Below are positions 25,764 through 34,274 of a stretch of DNA of 64,000 nt, one piece after another. Position 1 is the first letter of the stretch, and every line of letters starts with the position of its first letter. The notes beneath the pieces were generated by a model. That model saw only the letters and a program-made list of their open reading frames with translations, made no database searches and was not told the DNA's origin. Made by a program: the position numbers and the translations under genes. Source of the DNA: Anaerorhabdus sp964386325 (GTDB lineage: Bacteria > Bacillota_I > Bacilli_A > Erysipelotrichales > Erysipelotrichaceae); NCBI GenBank assembly GCA_964386325.1, contig CAYLQY010000016.1, positions 1-64,000 on the forward strand, read 5' to 3'.

Positions 25764-26633
25764 CTAAACCTCAATTAATGAATTAAAAAACGAATCAAAC
25801 TGTTTGCATCGAGGATCGCCCTTACGATAAATAAATAACAAAGAGTGAACAATATCTAAGTGTTCTAAGTCGAATGTTGCTAATTCACCACGTTCTAACT
25901 CTTTTTCTACGACACCTTTATAAACAAAAGTGATTGCCTGTGATTGGGCAATACATTCTTTGATAAGAATAAAGCTACCTAATTCAATTGTTTGTGAGAA
26001 TGATAAAACACTATCATTACGTTCTTTCAGCCATCCTTCTAGAATTAATCGTGTTCCTGAATGAGGTTCTCTTAAAATTAAAGGATATTCATGAATCTCT
26101 TTGCGTGTTACTTTCTTATTGGCTAACGGATGATTTTTCGCAACCACAGGAATAAACTGAGCATCTAAAAATGTCTTTGTTTCTACAAATGAAGTATCAA
26201 ATAGCCCCTCAACAAAGGCACAATCTATTTCATCACTATGCAACTTTTCAATCAAATCACTCGTATTACCTACTAGCACACGTAATCGTTCTTCCTTATT
26301 TAATACTTCCTTAACTAATAATTGTGGAAGATAATAATCTGCAATGGATAATGTTGCTCCTACGCACAATGGCTTAATTGTATTTCTCAATAATAATGAA
26401 AATTCTTGGCTATTTGCTTGTTGAAGACTTAAGTATTGATAAAGAAGCTTTCCTTCTTCCGTAAGCCTAATTGCTCGTCTTCTGCTATCAATCAAATGAC
26501 ACCCATAAAATTCTTCTAACTTATGAATATGTTGCGTCACTGCCGGTTGAGTCATATGCAATGCTTTCGCCGCAGCTGTATAACTACCATATTTAACAAC
26601 GCTTAGAAACGTTTCTATCTTTTGATCTAACAT
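25764..26633 (-). CDS. LysR family transcriptional regulator
   Basis: 289 residues with a typical N-terminal HTH (SVVKYGSYTAAAKALHMTQPAVTQHIHKLEEFYGCHLI) and a periplasmic-binding-like effector domain. The sequence is closest by eye to the CysL/CbbR-like group. Divergent from a split chromate transporter pair, which is its likely target. Ribosome site AGAGGTG. Confidence 0.93.
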   Translation of the reverse strand: MLDQKIETFLSVVKYGSYTAAAKALHMTQPAVTQHIHKLEEFYGCHLIDSRRRAIRLTEEGKLLYQYLSLQQANSQEFSLLLRNTIKPLCVGATLSIADYYLPQLLVKEVLNKEERLRVLVGNTSDLIEKLHSDEIDCAFVEGLFDTSFVETKTFLDAQFIPVVAKNHPLANKKVTRKEIHEYPLILREPHSGTRLILEGWLKERNDSVLSFSQTIELGSFILIKECIAQSQAITFVYKGVVEKELERGELATFDLEHLDIVHSLLFIYRKGDPRCKQFDSFFNSLIEV

Positions 26634-26665
26634 TTTTCACCTCTTATAAGTTTTCTTTATATATT

Positions 26666-26687
26666 ATAACATATCATAATTTGTTAT
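26666..26687. promoter_or_regulatory. candidate LysR binding site
   Basis: ATAAC-N12-GTTAT inverted repeat, flanked by a further TTATAA/TTATAA pair, in the middle of the divergent intergenic region. Fits the T-N11-A type LysR box spacing. Confidence 0.45.
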
Positions 26688-26739
26688 TATAATTACCCCA
26701 TGATATGCTTTTAATGTTTGAGTTTAGATGGGGGATAAA

Positions 26740-27342
26740 ATGAAAAAAGAAATAAATAAAAAAATGCTTTGGCAGCTCTTTAAATCAACATTTATGTTGA
26801 GTGCTTGCACCTTTGGTGGAGGATTTGTCATTGTATCATTAATGAAAAAAGAATTTTGCGAAAAACTAAATTGGTTAGAAGAAGATGAAATGCTTGATGT
26901 AACCGCAATTGCCCAATCATCACCTGGCCCGATTCCAGTTAATGCTTCTGTAATACTTGGGTATCGTATGGGCGGAATCATTGGATCACTAGTTGCAGTA
27001 CTCGGTACCATTATTCCACCTATGATTATCATTTCAGTTATTGCCGTTTTTTATGAACAATTTAGATCAAATATTTATATTGCAACCGCATTACAAGTAA
27101 TGCGTGCAGGGGTTGCAGCTGTTATCTTTGATGTTGTATATAACCTTGCTAAAAATGTTGTAGCTACAAAACGAATCCTTTATATCTGCTTAATGATAGG
27201 TGCTTTCTTTTGTGCAGTTGTATTAAATATAAGTGCAATGTTAATTATCTTAACTTGCTTAATTATTGGATTATTAGATTTAGTAATCACATTGTATCTA
27301 AATAAGGGGAAAGAAGGTGCAATCAATGACAATGCTGCTTAA
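26740..27342 (+). CDS. chromate transporter, short-chain CHR family, first subunit
   Basis: 200 residues, about six membrane helices, with the CHR signature TFGGGFVIVSLMKKEF and TAIAQSSPGPIPVNASVILGYRMGG. Short CHR proteins occur as tandem pairs that together equal one long ChrA. The ATG at 26740 is used because GGGGGAT lies just before it; the ATG at 26728 lacks a site. The second half-gene starts inside its last codons. Many family members are not proven chromate exporters. Confidence 0.9.
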   Translation: MKKEINKKMLWQLFKSTFMLSACTFGGGFVIVSLMKKEFCEKLNWLEEDEMLDVTAIAQSSPGPIPVNASVILGYRMGGIIGSLVAVLGTIIPPMIIISVIAVFYEQFRSNIYIATALQVMRAGVAAVIFDVVYNLAKNVVATKRILYICLMIGAFFCAVVLNISAMLIILTCLIIGLLDLVITLYLNKGKEGAINDNAA

Positions 27343-27901
27343 ATTATTCTTTAGTTTCATACAAGTTGGTTTATTCTCAGTTGGAGGAGGATATGCAGCT
27401 ATACCACTTATCCAAAATCAAATTGTTATGGTACATGAACTTATGACAATGGCAGAGTTCACTGATTTAATTACAATCGCCGAAATGACACCAGGACCTA
27501 TTTCAATTAATTCCGCTACCTTTGTAGGCACACAATTAGCTGGTCCACTAGGAGCTATACTATGTACACTTGCATGTATCATTCCAGCCTTCATCATTTG
27601 CTTATTACTTGCCCACTTCTATTACAAATATCGTAATTTCAGTGGCGTACAACTTGTATTATCCGCATTACGCCCTGCCGTAGTTGCAATGATTGCATCG
27701 GCTGGACTATCAATACTAGTTTTGGGATTATTTAATACGAATCTACAAGGAATACAGATGAATAATTTTAGACCTATTGAATTTATCTTGTTCATTATTG
27801 CTTTCTTTTTATTAAGAAAATATAAATTGAACGCCATCACTATCATATTTGGCACAGGTATCATTGGCACCCTACTTTACTTACCTACACTTCTTGGTTA
27901 A
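27326..27901 (+). CDS. chromate transporter, short-chain CHR family, second subunit
   Basis: 191 residues, membrane protein with the matching CHR motif FSVGGGYAAIPLIQNQIV and TIAEMTPGPISINSATFVGTQLAGPLGA. It overlaps the first CHR gene by 17 bases; AAGGTG precedes the ATG at 27326. Expected to form a heterodimer with the first subunit (inverted topology). Confidence 0.9.
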   Translation: MTMLLKLFFSFIQVGLFSVGGGYAAIPLIQNQIVMVHELMTMAEFTDLITIAEMTPGPISINSATFVGTQLAGPLGAILCTLACIIPAFIICLLLAHFYYKYRNFSGVQLVLSALRPAVVAMIASAGLSILVLGLFNTNLQGIQMNNFRPIEFILFIIAFFLLRKYKLNAITIIFGTGIIGTLLYLPTLLG

Positions 27902-27993
27902 CTGAAACAAGCACTTCAGAATAGTGGATATACAATTATTAAAAACAAGTGAAAGTGCTATTAAAACTAAAGTATTTATAATTTCATGAATCA

Positions 27994-28086
27994 TTAATGT
28001 AATCGAATGAATAACTCTTTATCTTCAGCAATTCTATTGTCTTCATTCAAAAAATCATAAATAAGATATGATAATTTATTTAACAT
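27994..28086 (-). CDS. possible 30-residue small protein
   Basis: ORF with AGAGGAAG eight bases before its ATG. Peptide begins MLNKLSYLIYDFLNED and ends KELFIRLH, amphipathic and acidic in the middle. No family recognised; it may equally be a fragment of a lost gene. Confidence 0.3.
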   Translation of the reverse strand: MLNKLSYLIYDFLNEDNRIAEDKELFIRLH

Positions 28087-28348
28087 AGTTCTTCCTCTTT
28101 TTATACACACTTTAATATTAAAAGAGAGTTTTAAAATAATTCTGGTATAATTTGCACGTTTAGCGGTACAATTGGTTCCTTAATTTTCATCATTTAGATA
28201 ATAAACATTATAAAAAATAGAGTTTTTACCCGCTGGTTGTGGTGCCCAAATGCGTATGGTTGCTGGATAGACCATGGACTAAATGGGAAAATGGTGCCAA
28301 GTGAAAGGAATACCTTATATGCATTGCTAGAATGATATGCGGCTATAT

Positions 28349-28377
28349 TTGACAGTTACAGGTCAAAGTACTATAGT
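28349..28377 (+). promoter_or_regulatory. promoter of the DUF3795 gene
   Basis: -35 TTGACA (28349-28354), 17-base spacer, -10 TATAGT (28372-28377): near-consensus. The leader to the chosen ATG is about 70 bases. Confidence 0.75.
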
Positions 28378-28453
28378 TGAGAAAATATGAAGTATGTTTG
28401 CATTTGAAAGAGAATACGAACAAGGGATTATTTATATGATTGGAGGTAATCGT

Positions 28454-28837
28454 ATGACTGAAAACTCAATAGCATATTGCGGATTAGTTTGTAGCTTTTG
28501 CTGTACTGATGGAAAATGTAGTTGTAAATCAGAAAACCATTGTGGAAAAAGGTTATCACCACAAGGGTGCTACCAGTATGATTGTTGCACTGCAAAAGGT
28601 ATAAAAGGTTGCTGGGAATGCGTTGACTCCCCTTGTGATAAGGATATGCTTGCACCTGATAAAATTAAAACAAGGGCATTTGTAAGGTGTATCAAAGAAG
28701 ATGGAATCCAATTATTCATTAGTTATTTAGAGCGAAACGCAAAAGATGGAATTGTATATCACAGATCAGGTATTATGGGCGACTATGATTTATCAAATGA
28801 AAATGAAGTTCTGAATTTGCTAAGACGAGCAAAATAA
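28454..28837 (+). CDS. DUF3795 cysteine-rich protein
   Basis: 127 residues starting AYCGLVCSFC, with many further cysteines in the first 60 residues (CSCKSENHCG, CYQYDCC, GCWECVDSPCDKDML), as in DUF3795 proteins common in anaerobes; they probably bind a metal or Fe-S cluster. The ATG at 28454 follows GGAGGT; an upstream in-frame ATG at 28394 has no ribosome site. Function unknown. Surrounded by gene remnants, so possibly part of an accessory patch. Confidence 0.8.
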   Translation: MTENSIAYCGLVCSFCCTDGKCSCKSENHCGKRLSPQGCYQYDCCTAKGIKGCWECVDSPCDKDMLAPDKIKTRAFVRCIKEDGIQLFISYLERNAKDGIVYHRSGIMGDYDLSNENEVLNLLRRAK

Positions 28838-28999
28838 TCATAATTTCTGCTTCGTTTTATTTGAAAATGTTCATTAGCAAAAATGGTGTGTATAATAGTG
28901 GCAACCCATTATAAAGAAAGTCTGATTTTATGTGATTTTGCAGGTTTCTCCATAAGAAGTCAAAAGAAGATATAAGCCGTTTTTTCAGCATTAGGCTAT

Positions 29000-29026
29000 A
29001 AAATAAAAATCCATTTTCATGGATTT
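29000..29026 (-). terminator. terminator of the lipoprotein gene
   Basis: Minus-strand AAATCCAT / ATGGATTT eight-pair stem with a four-base loop, followed by TTATTTTAT; overlaps the stop codon. Confidence 0.8.
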
Positions 29027-29642
29027 ATTTATTTTCAGCAGTATATATCTTCATCATATTGTTGAAATCTTCTTTATTATTAGACTTCACTGATATTGTA
29101 ATAAGTATTGCATAATTACCTTCCAGGCAAATAGCGTTCATTCCAAAATATTCTTCAGTTGGATTTACTGCATTGGGAGCAATGTACGAAAATGCTTGGA
29201 ATGTTTTCCCTTGAATCTTTAATTCATATGGAGCCGTTACAAATGCTGACTCTCCTGCCCAACTCTTCGCATTGCTTATTTGTTGTTCTATTAATTCTTG
29301 AACTGTATTTGATGATTTCACTTCTTGTACTAATATTCCTGTTTGAATTCTTCCGTCTTTATTTTGTAGGCTTAAATCCCATATGTAGTTTGATAATCCT
29401 TTTGCTTCACATGCTTTTACGGCAGCTTTCCAATTTTCACTTTCCTTTGGTTGACAACCCGTATTAAAAATTATGGTATCGAGATCTGTCTTCTCAAATT
29501 CTTTTGGGAAACTGATTTCTAAACCCAATGAAGTATTCTTATATATACCATCATTAAATGTACCTCTTTCCATTTGCTTCGCGCAACCAGTAATCACCAT
29601 CAGGCAAATGGTAAGAATAGGTACTAGATATTTTTTAGACAT
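29025..29642 (-). CDS. lipoprotein of unknown function
   Basis: 205 residues with a lipoprotein signal ending ITGC (Cys20). The mature part begins with NTSLGLEISFPKEF and has one probable disulfide pair (NTGCQPKE and VKACEAKG); overall it looks like a beta-rich PsbP/DUF1795-like fold, a weak guess. Ribosome site AAAGGAG. It lies downstream of the MarR gene by 47 bases. Confidence 0.75.
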   Translation of the reverse strand: MSKKYLVPILTICLMVITGCAKQMERGTFNDGIYKNTSLGLEISFPKEFEKTDLDTIIFNTGCQPKESENWKAAVKACEAKGLSNYIWDLSLQNKDGRIQTGILVQEVKSSNTVQELIEQQISNAKSWAGESAFVTAPYELKIQGKTFQAFSYIAPNAVNPTEEYFGMNAICLEGNYAILITISVKSNNKEDFNNMMKIYTAENK

Positions 29643-29689
29643 TGTATTTCTCCTTTAGGTACTATTAAACTATATAAATTTATTTGAAT

Positions 29690-30166
29690 CTATTCTTTAC
29701 TTTTTGGTGTTTGATTCTCATAGGCAGTTAAATCAATCTGTTCAATAAACTGATTTTCTTTTCCGTTGAACAGCTTCGATAATAAGGACATCAACTGTTC
29801 ACTTTCAGTTGGTGTCAAGTTTGACATCATATTATCTGTCCAATCCTTAAATATATTCTTAGATTGAGTGTATGCATTCAATCCTTTTTCGGTAAGTTTT
29901 AAATAACAAGAACGCCCATCGTTTGGATTAGGTTCCTTTATCACATAGCCAGCATCTACTAGTTTATTCACATATCTTGTTGTATGACCTGCATCCATCT
30001 TTGTCTTTTGAGCAACTTCATTGGGTGAACACTTTGTTGTTGAGCCAATTGCAATGATGAAGTAATGAAGGCCTTTTGATAATCCTATTTCATCCATTTT
30101 TTCTTTATAATATTGCATAAAGCTACTTCGAAGTGCATTCATATAGAAAACTAAGTTTTTATCCAT
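29690..30166 (-). CDS. MarR family transcriptional regulator
   Basis: 158 residues: winged helix with CSPNEVAQKTKMDAGHTTRYVNKLVDAGYVIKEPNPNDGRSCYLKLTEKG, the typical MarR recognition helix and wing. The ATG at 30166 is chosen because AAGGAGGAAA precedes it; the longer frame to 30250 lacks a site. Likely controls the neighbouring lipoprotein genes or itself. Confidence 0.9.
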   Translation of the reverse strand: MDKNLVFYMNALRSSFMQYYKEKMDEIGLSKGLHYFIIAIGSTTKCSPNEVAQKTKMDAGHTTRYVNKLVDAGYVIKEPNPNDGRSCYLKLTEKGLNAYTQSKNIFKDWTDNMMSNLTPTESEQLMSLLSKLFNGKENQFIEQIDLTAYENQTPKSKE

Positions 30167-30227
30167 AATTTCCTCCTTCACTACATAATTATTATATCGC
30201 TTAAACAAAGATAAATCAGTAGATAAT

Positions 30228-30271
30228 TTAAATAAAACCTCACTCATCACATTTCTGCAAAATAGCGAGGT
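30228..30271 (-). terminator. probable terminator of the 252-codon lipoprotein region
   Basis: ACCTC / GAGGT stem with internal loops followed by TTTTATTT on the minus strand, just after the stop of the lipoprotein gene. Confidence 0.5.
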
Positions 30272-30282
30272 CTATAATCCTT

Positions 30283-31020
30283 TTAGTACATTAAAGTATA
30301 TGAATCTAAATCCGCTGGTAAAGTAACCTTTGCAGTATTGTAATCAGTATAAGACATTGTAATATCCACATTGATATTAGCTTCCTGTGCTTCAACACTC
30401 ATCGTAGCTACAAGGCTTATAATCATATCCTTAATTGTATTATCTGGATTTACTGTAACTACGATATTCGTATCCGTATACTTCATTGCATCAATACCTA
30501 AAGTATCATTCATGCTTTCTCCAAGCATTTGATTTAGTTGATCATTACTCATTTTAAATTCTAATGTTGTGATGCCATCTTTCTTAGTAACTTTAATATC
30601 TTCGAAATCCTTAATATTTATTGCAGTATTTTTGAATTGTTCTAATGTATCAATTGAATCTTTTGTTTTTGTTTTTTCACCTAATGTATTTGTATAAATA
30701 TAGCCATCCGCATAATACATTTCAGCAGCAATATCCATTCCAAACATTTGTGTTTCTACTAACATCATCGCTTTAGGATTGTTTGTAGTTTGCCCCTCTA
30801 AGATTAGATTCATTCCAATTCCCATTTTGATTTCATTTTCACCATCTGAAATCAAATAGCTCATTTCTACATTACTGTTATATGAATCTGCTTTTGCTGT
30901 ATTTGTTAGCGCATCACTATAAAATTGAAATGCTTCTTCTTTCGTCATTGGTTTTTCACCACAAGCCGTTAATGTCAGTGCAAGTATTGCTGTTAAAGTA
31001 ATTTTTATAAATTTATTCAT
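30283..31020 (-). CDS. lipoprotein, DUF6612/LppX-like
   Basis: 245 residues with lipobox LTAC (Cys20), start after GGAGGATAG at 31020 (an ATG seven codons earlier overlaps that site). The mature region shows repeated beta-hairpin character: alternating hydrophobic strands such as MGIGMNLILEGQ, MDIAAEMYYADGYIYTNT and VVTVNPDNTIKDMIISLVATM. This is the pattern of LolA/LppX-like DUF6612 lipoproteins of Firmicutes, which may bind hydrophobic ligands. Assignment tentative. Confidence 0.75.
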   Translation of the reverse strand: MNKFIKITLTAILALTLTACGEKPMTKEEAFQFYSDALTNTAKADSYNSNVEMSYLISDGENEIKMGIGMNLILEGQTTNNPKAMMLVETQMFGMDIAAEMYYADGYIYTNTLGEKTKTKDSIDTLEQFKNTAINIKDFEDIKVTKKDGITTLEFKMSNDQLNQMLGESMNDTLGIDAMKYTDTNIVVTVNPDNTIKDMIISLVATMSVEAQEANINVDITMSYTDYNTAKVTLPADLDSYTLMY

Positions 31021-31089
31021 ATCTATCCTCCATATATACAATTATACAAGGTTTCAAGTTATAAGCCTAATTTCATATCTTCAGCGAAT

Positions 31090-31129
31090 TAAAAAGAGTA
31101 GATACCACTTCAATAATGTTATCTACTCT
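31090..31129 (-). terminator. terminator of the SDR-permease operon
   Basis: Ten-pair stem AGAGTAGATA / TATCTACTCT with a 15-base loop, followed by TTTTAATT on the minus strand. Confidence 0.85.
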
Positions 31130-31140
31130 AATTATATTTA

Positions 31141-32106
31141 TTATTTAGCAATTACAGTTTCACTAGAAACCATTGTTTTTTCTTGTCTCTTTTGATTTCT
31201 TTTGTAAATGAATCCAGTGATTGCAGGTGTTAAAAATGAAGTAATGATAACAGATGCCGCAATTTGTGAAGTTGCTATTGGTGCGATAACCAAATATGCT
31301 GGATCTATTTCTGCTAAAGCAGCAGGATTAGCAATAGCACTTGCTGCAGTACTTGAAATCGCTGCCCCAGCAACTCCGCTCCCACCTGATACTTTATCCA
31401 TGATAATTGTAATAGCACCTACAACTACTGAAGTAATTACCCCTAGAAGAATACCTGATAATCCACCTTGGAATAATTGGACAATGCTCATATTAGCTCC
31501 TAGTGCAAACCCAACAACAATGATACTTCCTGTTACACAACTTGCTAGTGCTTTTTTCATGAATGGGAATACATTTCCTAAAATTAATCCTAAGATAAGT
31601 GGAAGTATTGAACCAATAATCGGACCAATTGAAATACTTGCAAGTCCTGCACTACTTAATACAATCATTGTCACAGTAGGTCCAACACTTAATGAAGTAA
31701 TTGCCACTGCTCCCTTATCACTATCATCACCAAACTGCGCAGTAATACCAGAAAATAATGCATTATTCGCAACTGATATTCCACCAATAACTGCAAGTGA
31801 AGATAATCCTAGTAGATTGTCATTAAAAATGAATGCAATACCTAATCCTATTACAATTGCCATGGCAATTTTTGTTACGATAATAACTGCACCTTTTTTA
31901 ATGGCCTTAGGAGTACTCTTTATGTCCAAACTTGCTCCTAGGAAAAATAAGAATACACCTACTAATGCACCTGTTCCATTCTTAACGCTTGTGAAGAATC
32001 CCCCAATGTTTAATAGTTGGGGAATAAATGAATTCAATAGAACGCCGATGATCATAGGATATACAATTGTATCTCCTGGAATTCTAGGTATTTTAAATTT
32101 TTTCAT
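31141..32106 (-). CDS. 2-keto-3-deoxygluconate permease (KdgT family)
   Basis: 321 residues, about ten membrane helices. IPRIPGDTIVYPMIIGVLLNSFIP near the start, FFLGASLDIKSTPKAIKKG, and the glycine-rich DKVSGGSGVAGAAISSTAASAIANPAALAEIDP are characteristic of KdgT. The ATG at 32106 is six bases after AGGTG. It follows the SDR gene by nine bases, and the pair is divergent from a PucR-type regulator. The sugar acid carried could be KDG or a relative. Confidence 0.9.
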   Translation of the reverse strand: MKKFKIPRIPGDTIVYPMIIGVLLNSFIPQLLNIGGFFTSVKNGTGALVGVFLFFLGASLDIKSTPKAIKKGAVIIVTKIAMAIVIGLGIAFIFNDNLLGLSSLAVIGGISVANNALFSGITAQFGDDSDKGAVAITSLSVGPTVTMIVLSSAGLASISIGPIIGSILPLILGLILGNVFPFMKKALASCVTGSIIVVGFALGANMSIVQLFQGGLSGILLGVITSVVVGAITIIMDKVSGGSGVAGAAISSTAASAIANPAALAEIDPAYLVIAPIATSQIAASVIITSFLTPAITGFIYKRNQKRQEKTMVSSETVIAK

Positions 32107-32115
32107 CTTCATCAC

Positions 32116-32865
32116 CTAATCAAGAACGATTCCGCCATCGCAGTCCCCAATTTCGCCATTAACAAAGCTTGCCGCATCGGAAGCGAAGAATAGAATCATT
32201 TGAGCAATTTCAGAAGGCTCTGCTGCACGTCCTAGTGGAATCATACTAATTACTTTGGCATTCTTCTCAGCATCTTCTGACAAACTTGTTGTCATGCTTG
32301 TGTGTGTAAATGATGGACATACTGCATTACAACTAATGCCATATTTTCCACCTTCTTTTGCAATAGCTTTAGTTAAACCATTAACTCCAGCTTTACTACT
32401 TGCATAGGCTGCAGTTCCTAATAAGCCACCACCTATTTTTCCAGCAACTGAAGAGATATTTACAATTCTTCCTTTTCCTTGTTCTTTAAAATATGGGAAT
32501 ACTTCACTACATGTTGTAAATGTACCTGTTAAATTAATACGAATTGTTCTTTCCCATTCTTCATCAGAAATATTTTCAAATGAGTTCTTACTAATAACAC
32601 CACCAACATTGATTAATACATCAACATGGTCCATATCTGTTAGTATTTGTTTAATTACTTGGCGAATATTCTTAGAATCCCCTAAATCAATCTTATAAAA
32701 GTAGGCTGAATCACCAAATTCATTTTTAGTAACATTCCCAATTTCTTCATTGATGTCACAGATGACAACCTTTCCACCACCTTCAATTACTCCACGGGCA
32801 GTTTCTTTACCGATACCTTGTGCAGCGCCTGTAATAATGGCAACTTTGTTATTAAAATCAAACAT
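32116..32865 (-). CDS. short-chain dehydrogenase/reductase (SDR family)
   Basis: 249 residues: classical SDR with TGAAQGIGKETA NAD(P) motif, NVGG in place of the usual NNAG, catalytic Ser in NISSVAGKIGG, YASSK with Tyr and Lys, and a glycine-rich C-terminus FVNGEIGDCDGG. ATG at 32865 follows GGAGGATGG. Pairing with KdgT suggests action on a keto-sugar acid, such as a KduD-type 2-dehydro-3-deoxygluconate dehydrogenase or gluconate 5-dehydrogenase; inference from context. Confidence 0.85.
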   Translation of the reverse strand: MFDFNNKVAIITGAAQGIGKETARGVIEGGGKVVICDINEEIGNVTKNEFGDSAYFYKIDLGDSKNIRQVIKQILTDMDHVDVLINVGGVISKNSFENISDEEWERTIRINLTGTFTTCSEVFPYFKEQGKGRIVNISSVAGKIGGGLLGTAAYASSKAGVNGLTKAIAKEGGKYGISCNAVCPSFTHTSMTTSLSEDAEKNAKVISMIPLGRAAEPSEIAQMILFFASDAASFVNGEIGDCDGGIVLD

Positions 32866-32906
32866 AAACCATCCTCCTCTATTTCGCATTTTATGCTATT
32901 TATTTC

Positions 32907-32946
32907 ACATGTTGATTATAATTTAATTGATAATTTATTAACATGT
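32907..32946. promoter_or_regulatory. candidate operator of the PucR-type regulator
   Basis: ACATGTT (32907-32913) and AACATGT (32940-32946), perfect inverted arms whose centres are 33 bases apart (about three helical turns), in the divergent SDR/regulator intergenic region. Confidence 0.5.
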
Positions 32947-33001
32947 TACTCTAGCATAAGAAATGGTGTATAATTTGTGCTGTTAGCACAGGAGGTTATT
33001 T

Positions 33002-34207
33002 ATGGTTAAAAGTAAAAAAGAGTTACTCGTAGAAGCAACCCTTAGAGGTGAAGATTTCTCAGACTTAGTCAATCTTGCTTCTTACGTTTTAAATAATGCA
33101 CTTGTTATCATTGGTAATTCTTATAATATTCTTGCTTATTCTAAAACCTTTACTGTCAATGACATAGCATGGGTTAACGCTACAAAAAGGGGATATATCA
33201 CACTTGAATTTGGAGCGACTTTAAACAATTGGAATCAACACACAGACCCTACGCAATCAATTGATTGTGTAACAGTTACTGAAATCAGTAAATATACACG
33301 TCGTTTTTTTAAACTTATCTATAAAAATAAACTCATGGGCTATCTTAATGTTACTGATGTTAATGACTGTTTAGATGAAGTTGATGTAAGTCTTTATCAG
33401 TTTGTTTCAGAACTTCTTGCAAAAGAAATCGCATATACCTATCGCGATTATTCTAATCGCCCTGCAAAATTCGAAGAAATCTTGTTTGAATTATCCAATG
33501 AAAGTTTTATTAATAAGCTTCATTTTATTGATCGCATATCCAGTTGCCATATTAATATCCAAACAAAATTTCAGGTAGCTTGTATTGATTTAAACAACTT
33601 CACATCATTCAATGCAAATGAAGATACCTTTAAAAATGAAATACTCTCTTTCTTTCCAGCCGGGCATTTAATTATTAATAATCAATTACTTATTATTCTA
33701 TGTGATATTGAGAATATAAATACAAATCCTTTTAATGCAAAACTAGAGTCATATTTTAGAAAGAAAAATCTTGTGATGGGGGTCAGTGATTCGTTTCAAG
33801 ATTTATATGACTATAAGATTTTCGAGAATGAAGCCAAATCTTCCATTGGCTATAGAAATTTTCTTATTACCCAATCGCATATCATCTTCTATGAGAGAGT
33901 TAAACAATATGATATGTTTAGTCATTTCACTCCCAATCAATTGACTTATTATTGTAATCAAAAATTATACTCGCTCTATCTACATGAAAAGAATGAGAAA
34001 ACTGAATATATCAAAACACTTCGTATTTATCTTGAATGTAATCACAGTGTAAAAGATACTGCTGAACTTCTCTTTATACATCGTAATACCGTTAACTATC
34101 GAATTCAAAAAATAAAAGAATTATTAGATATGGAAATTAGTGATCAATCTTTGGCTAATGAATTATTATTCTCTTGTCAAATTCTTCAACTATTAGATGA
34201 TAATTAA
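33002..34207 (+). CDS. PucR/CdaR-like transcriptional regulator with C-terminal HTH
   Basis: 401 residues. An N-terminal sensor-like region (about 15-150), a central GGDEF-like PucR region, and the C-terminal PucR HTH (about 335-395: YLECNHSVKDTAELLFIHRNTVNYRIQKIKELL). Relatives such as CdaR control sugar-acid (glucarate) genes. Divergent position from SDR-kdgT and the shared inverted repeat point to that pair as the target. Strong ribosome site CAGGAGG. Confidence 0.88.
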   Translation: MVKSKKELLVEATLRGEDFSDLVNLASYVLNNALVIIGNSYNILAYSKTFTVNDIAWVNATKRGYITLEFGATLNNWNQHTDPTQSIDCVTVTEISKYTRRFFKLIYKNKLMGYLNVTDVNDCLDEVDVSLYQFVSELLAKEIAYTYRDYSNRPAKFEEILFELSNESFINKLHFIDRISSCHINIQTKFQVACIDLNNFTSFNANEDTFKNEILSFFPAGHLIINNQLLIILCDIENINTNPFNAKLESYFRKKNLVMGVSDSFQDLYDYKIFENEAKSSIGYRNFLITQSHIIFYERVKQYDMFSHFTPNQLTYYCNQKLYSLYLHEKNEKTEYIKTLRIYLECNHSVKDTAELLFIHRNTVNYRIQKIKELLDMEISDQSLANELLFSCQILQLLDDN

Positions 34208-34236
34208 CTTCCAAATATATTTTTAAAATAATATTA

Positions 34237-34269
34237 AAAATCTACATCAAAATGTAGATTTTATTTTTC
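34237..34269. terminator. bidirectional terminator between regulator and nucleotidase
   Basis: AAAATCTACAT / ATGTAGATTTT eleven-pair stem, four-base loop, T run on the plus side and A run upstream. Confidence 0.9.
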
Positions 34270-34274
34270 TAAGA

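Larger units (their letters stand above)
27902..28453. other. gene-poor accessory stretch with remnants and orphan promoters
   Basis: 550 bases without a gene of normal size. It holds a possible 30-codon ORF on the minus strand (27994-28086), an extended -10 (TGGTATAAT at 28143-28151) that leads into no recognisable gene, and a 43-codon open stretch ending in TGA near 28333 (in frame ..PNAYGCWIDHGLNGK..) without a start, probably a gene remnant. Then comes the DUF3795 promoter. Confidence 0.5.

Noticed and set aside
28394..28453. 20-codon extension of the DUF3795 gene
   Set aside because: The upstream ATG lacks a ribosome site, whereas GGAGGT precedes 28454, where the family alignment begins.
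31208..32119. 303-codon open frame opposite the KdgT gene
   Set aside because: Mirror of a real membrane-protein gene; repetitive Ile/Pro/Thr-rich translation, no ribosome site, while the minus strand has clear KdgT motifs.
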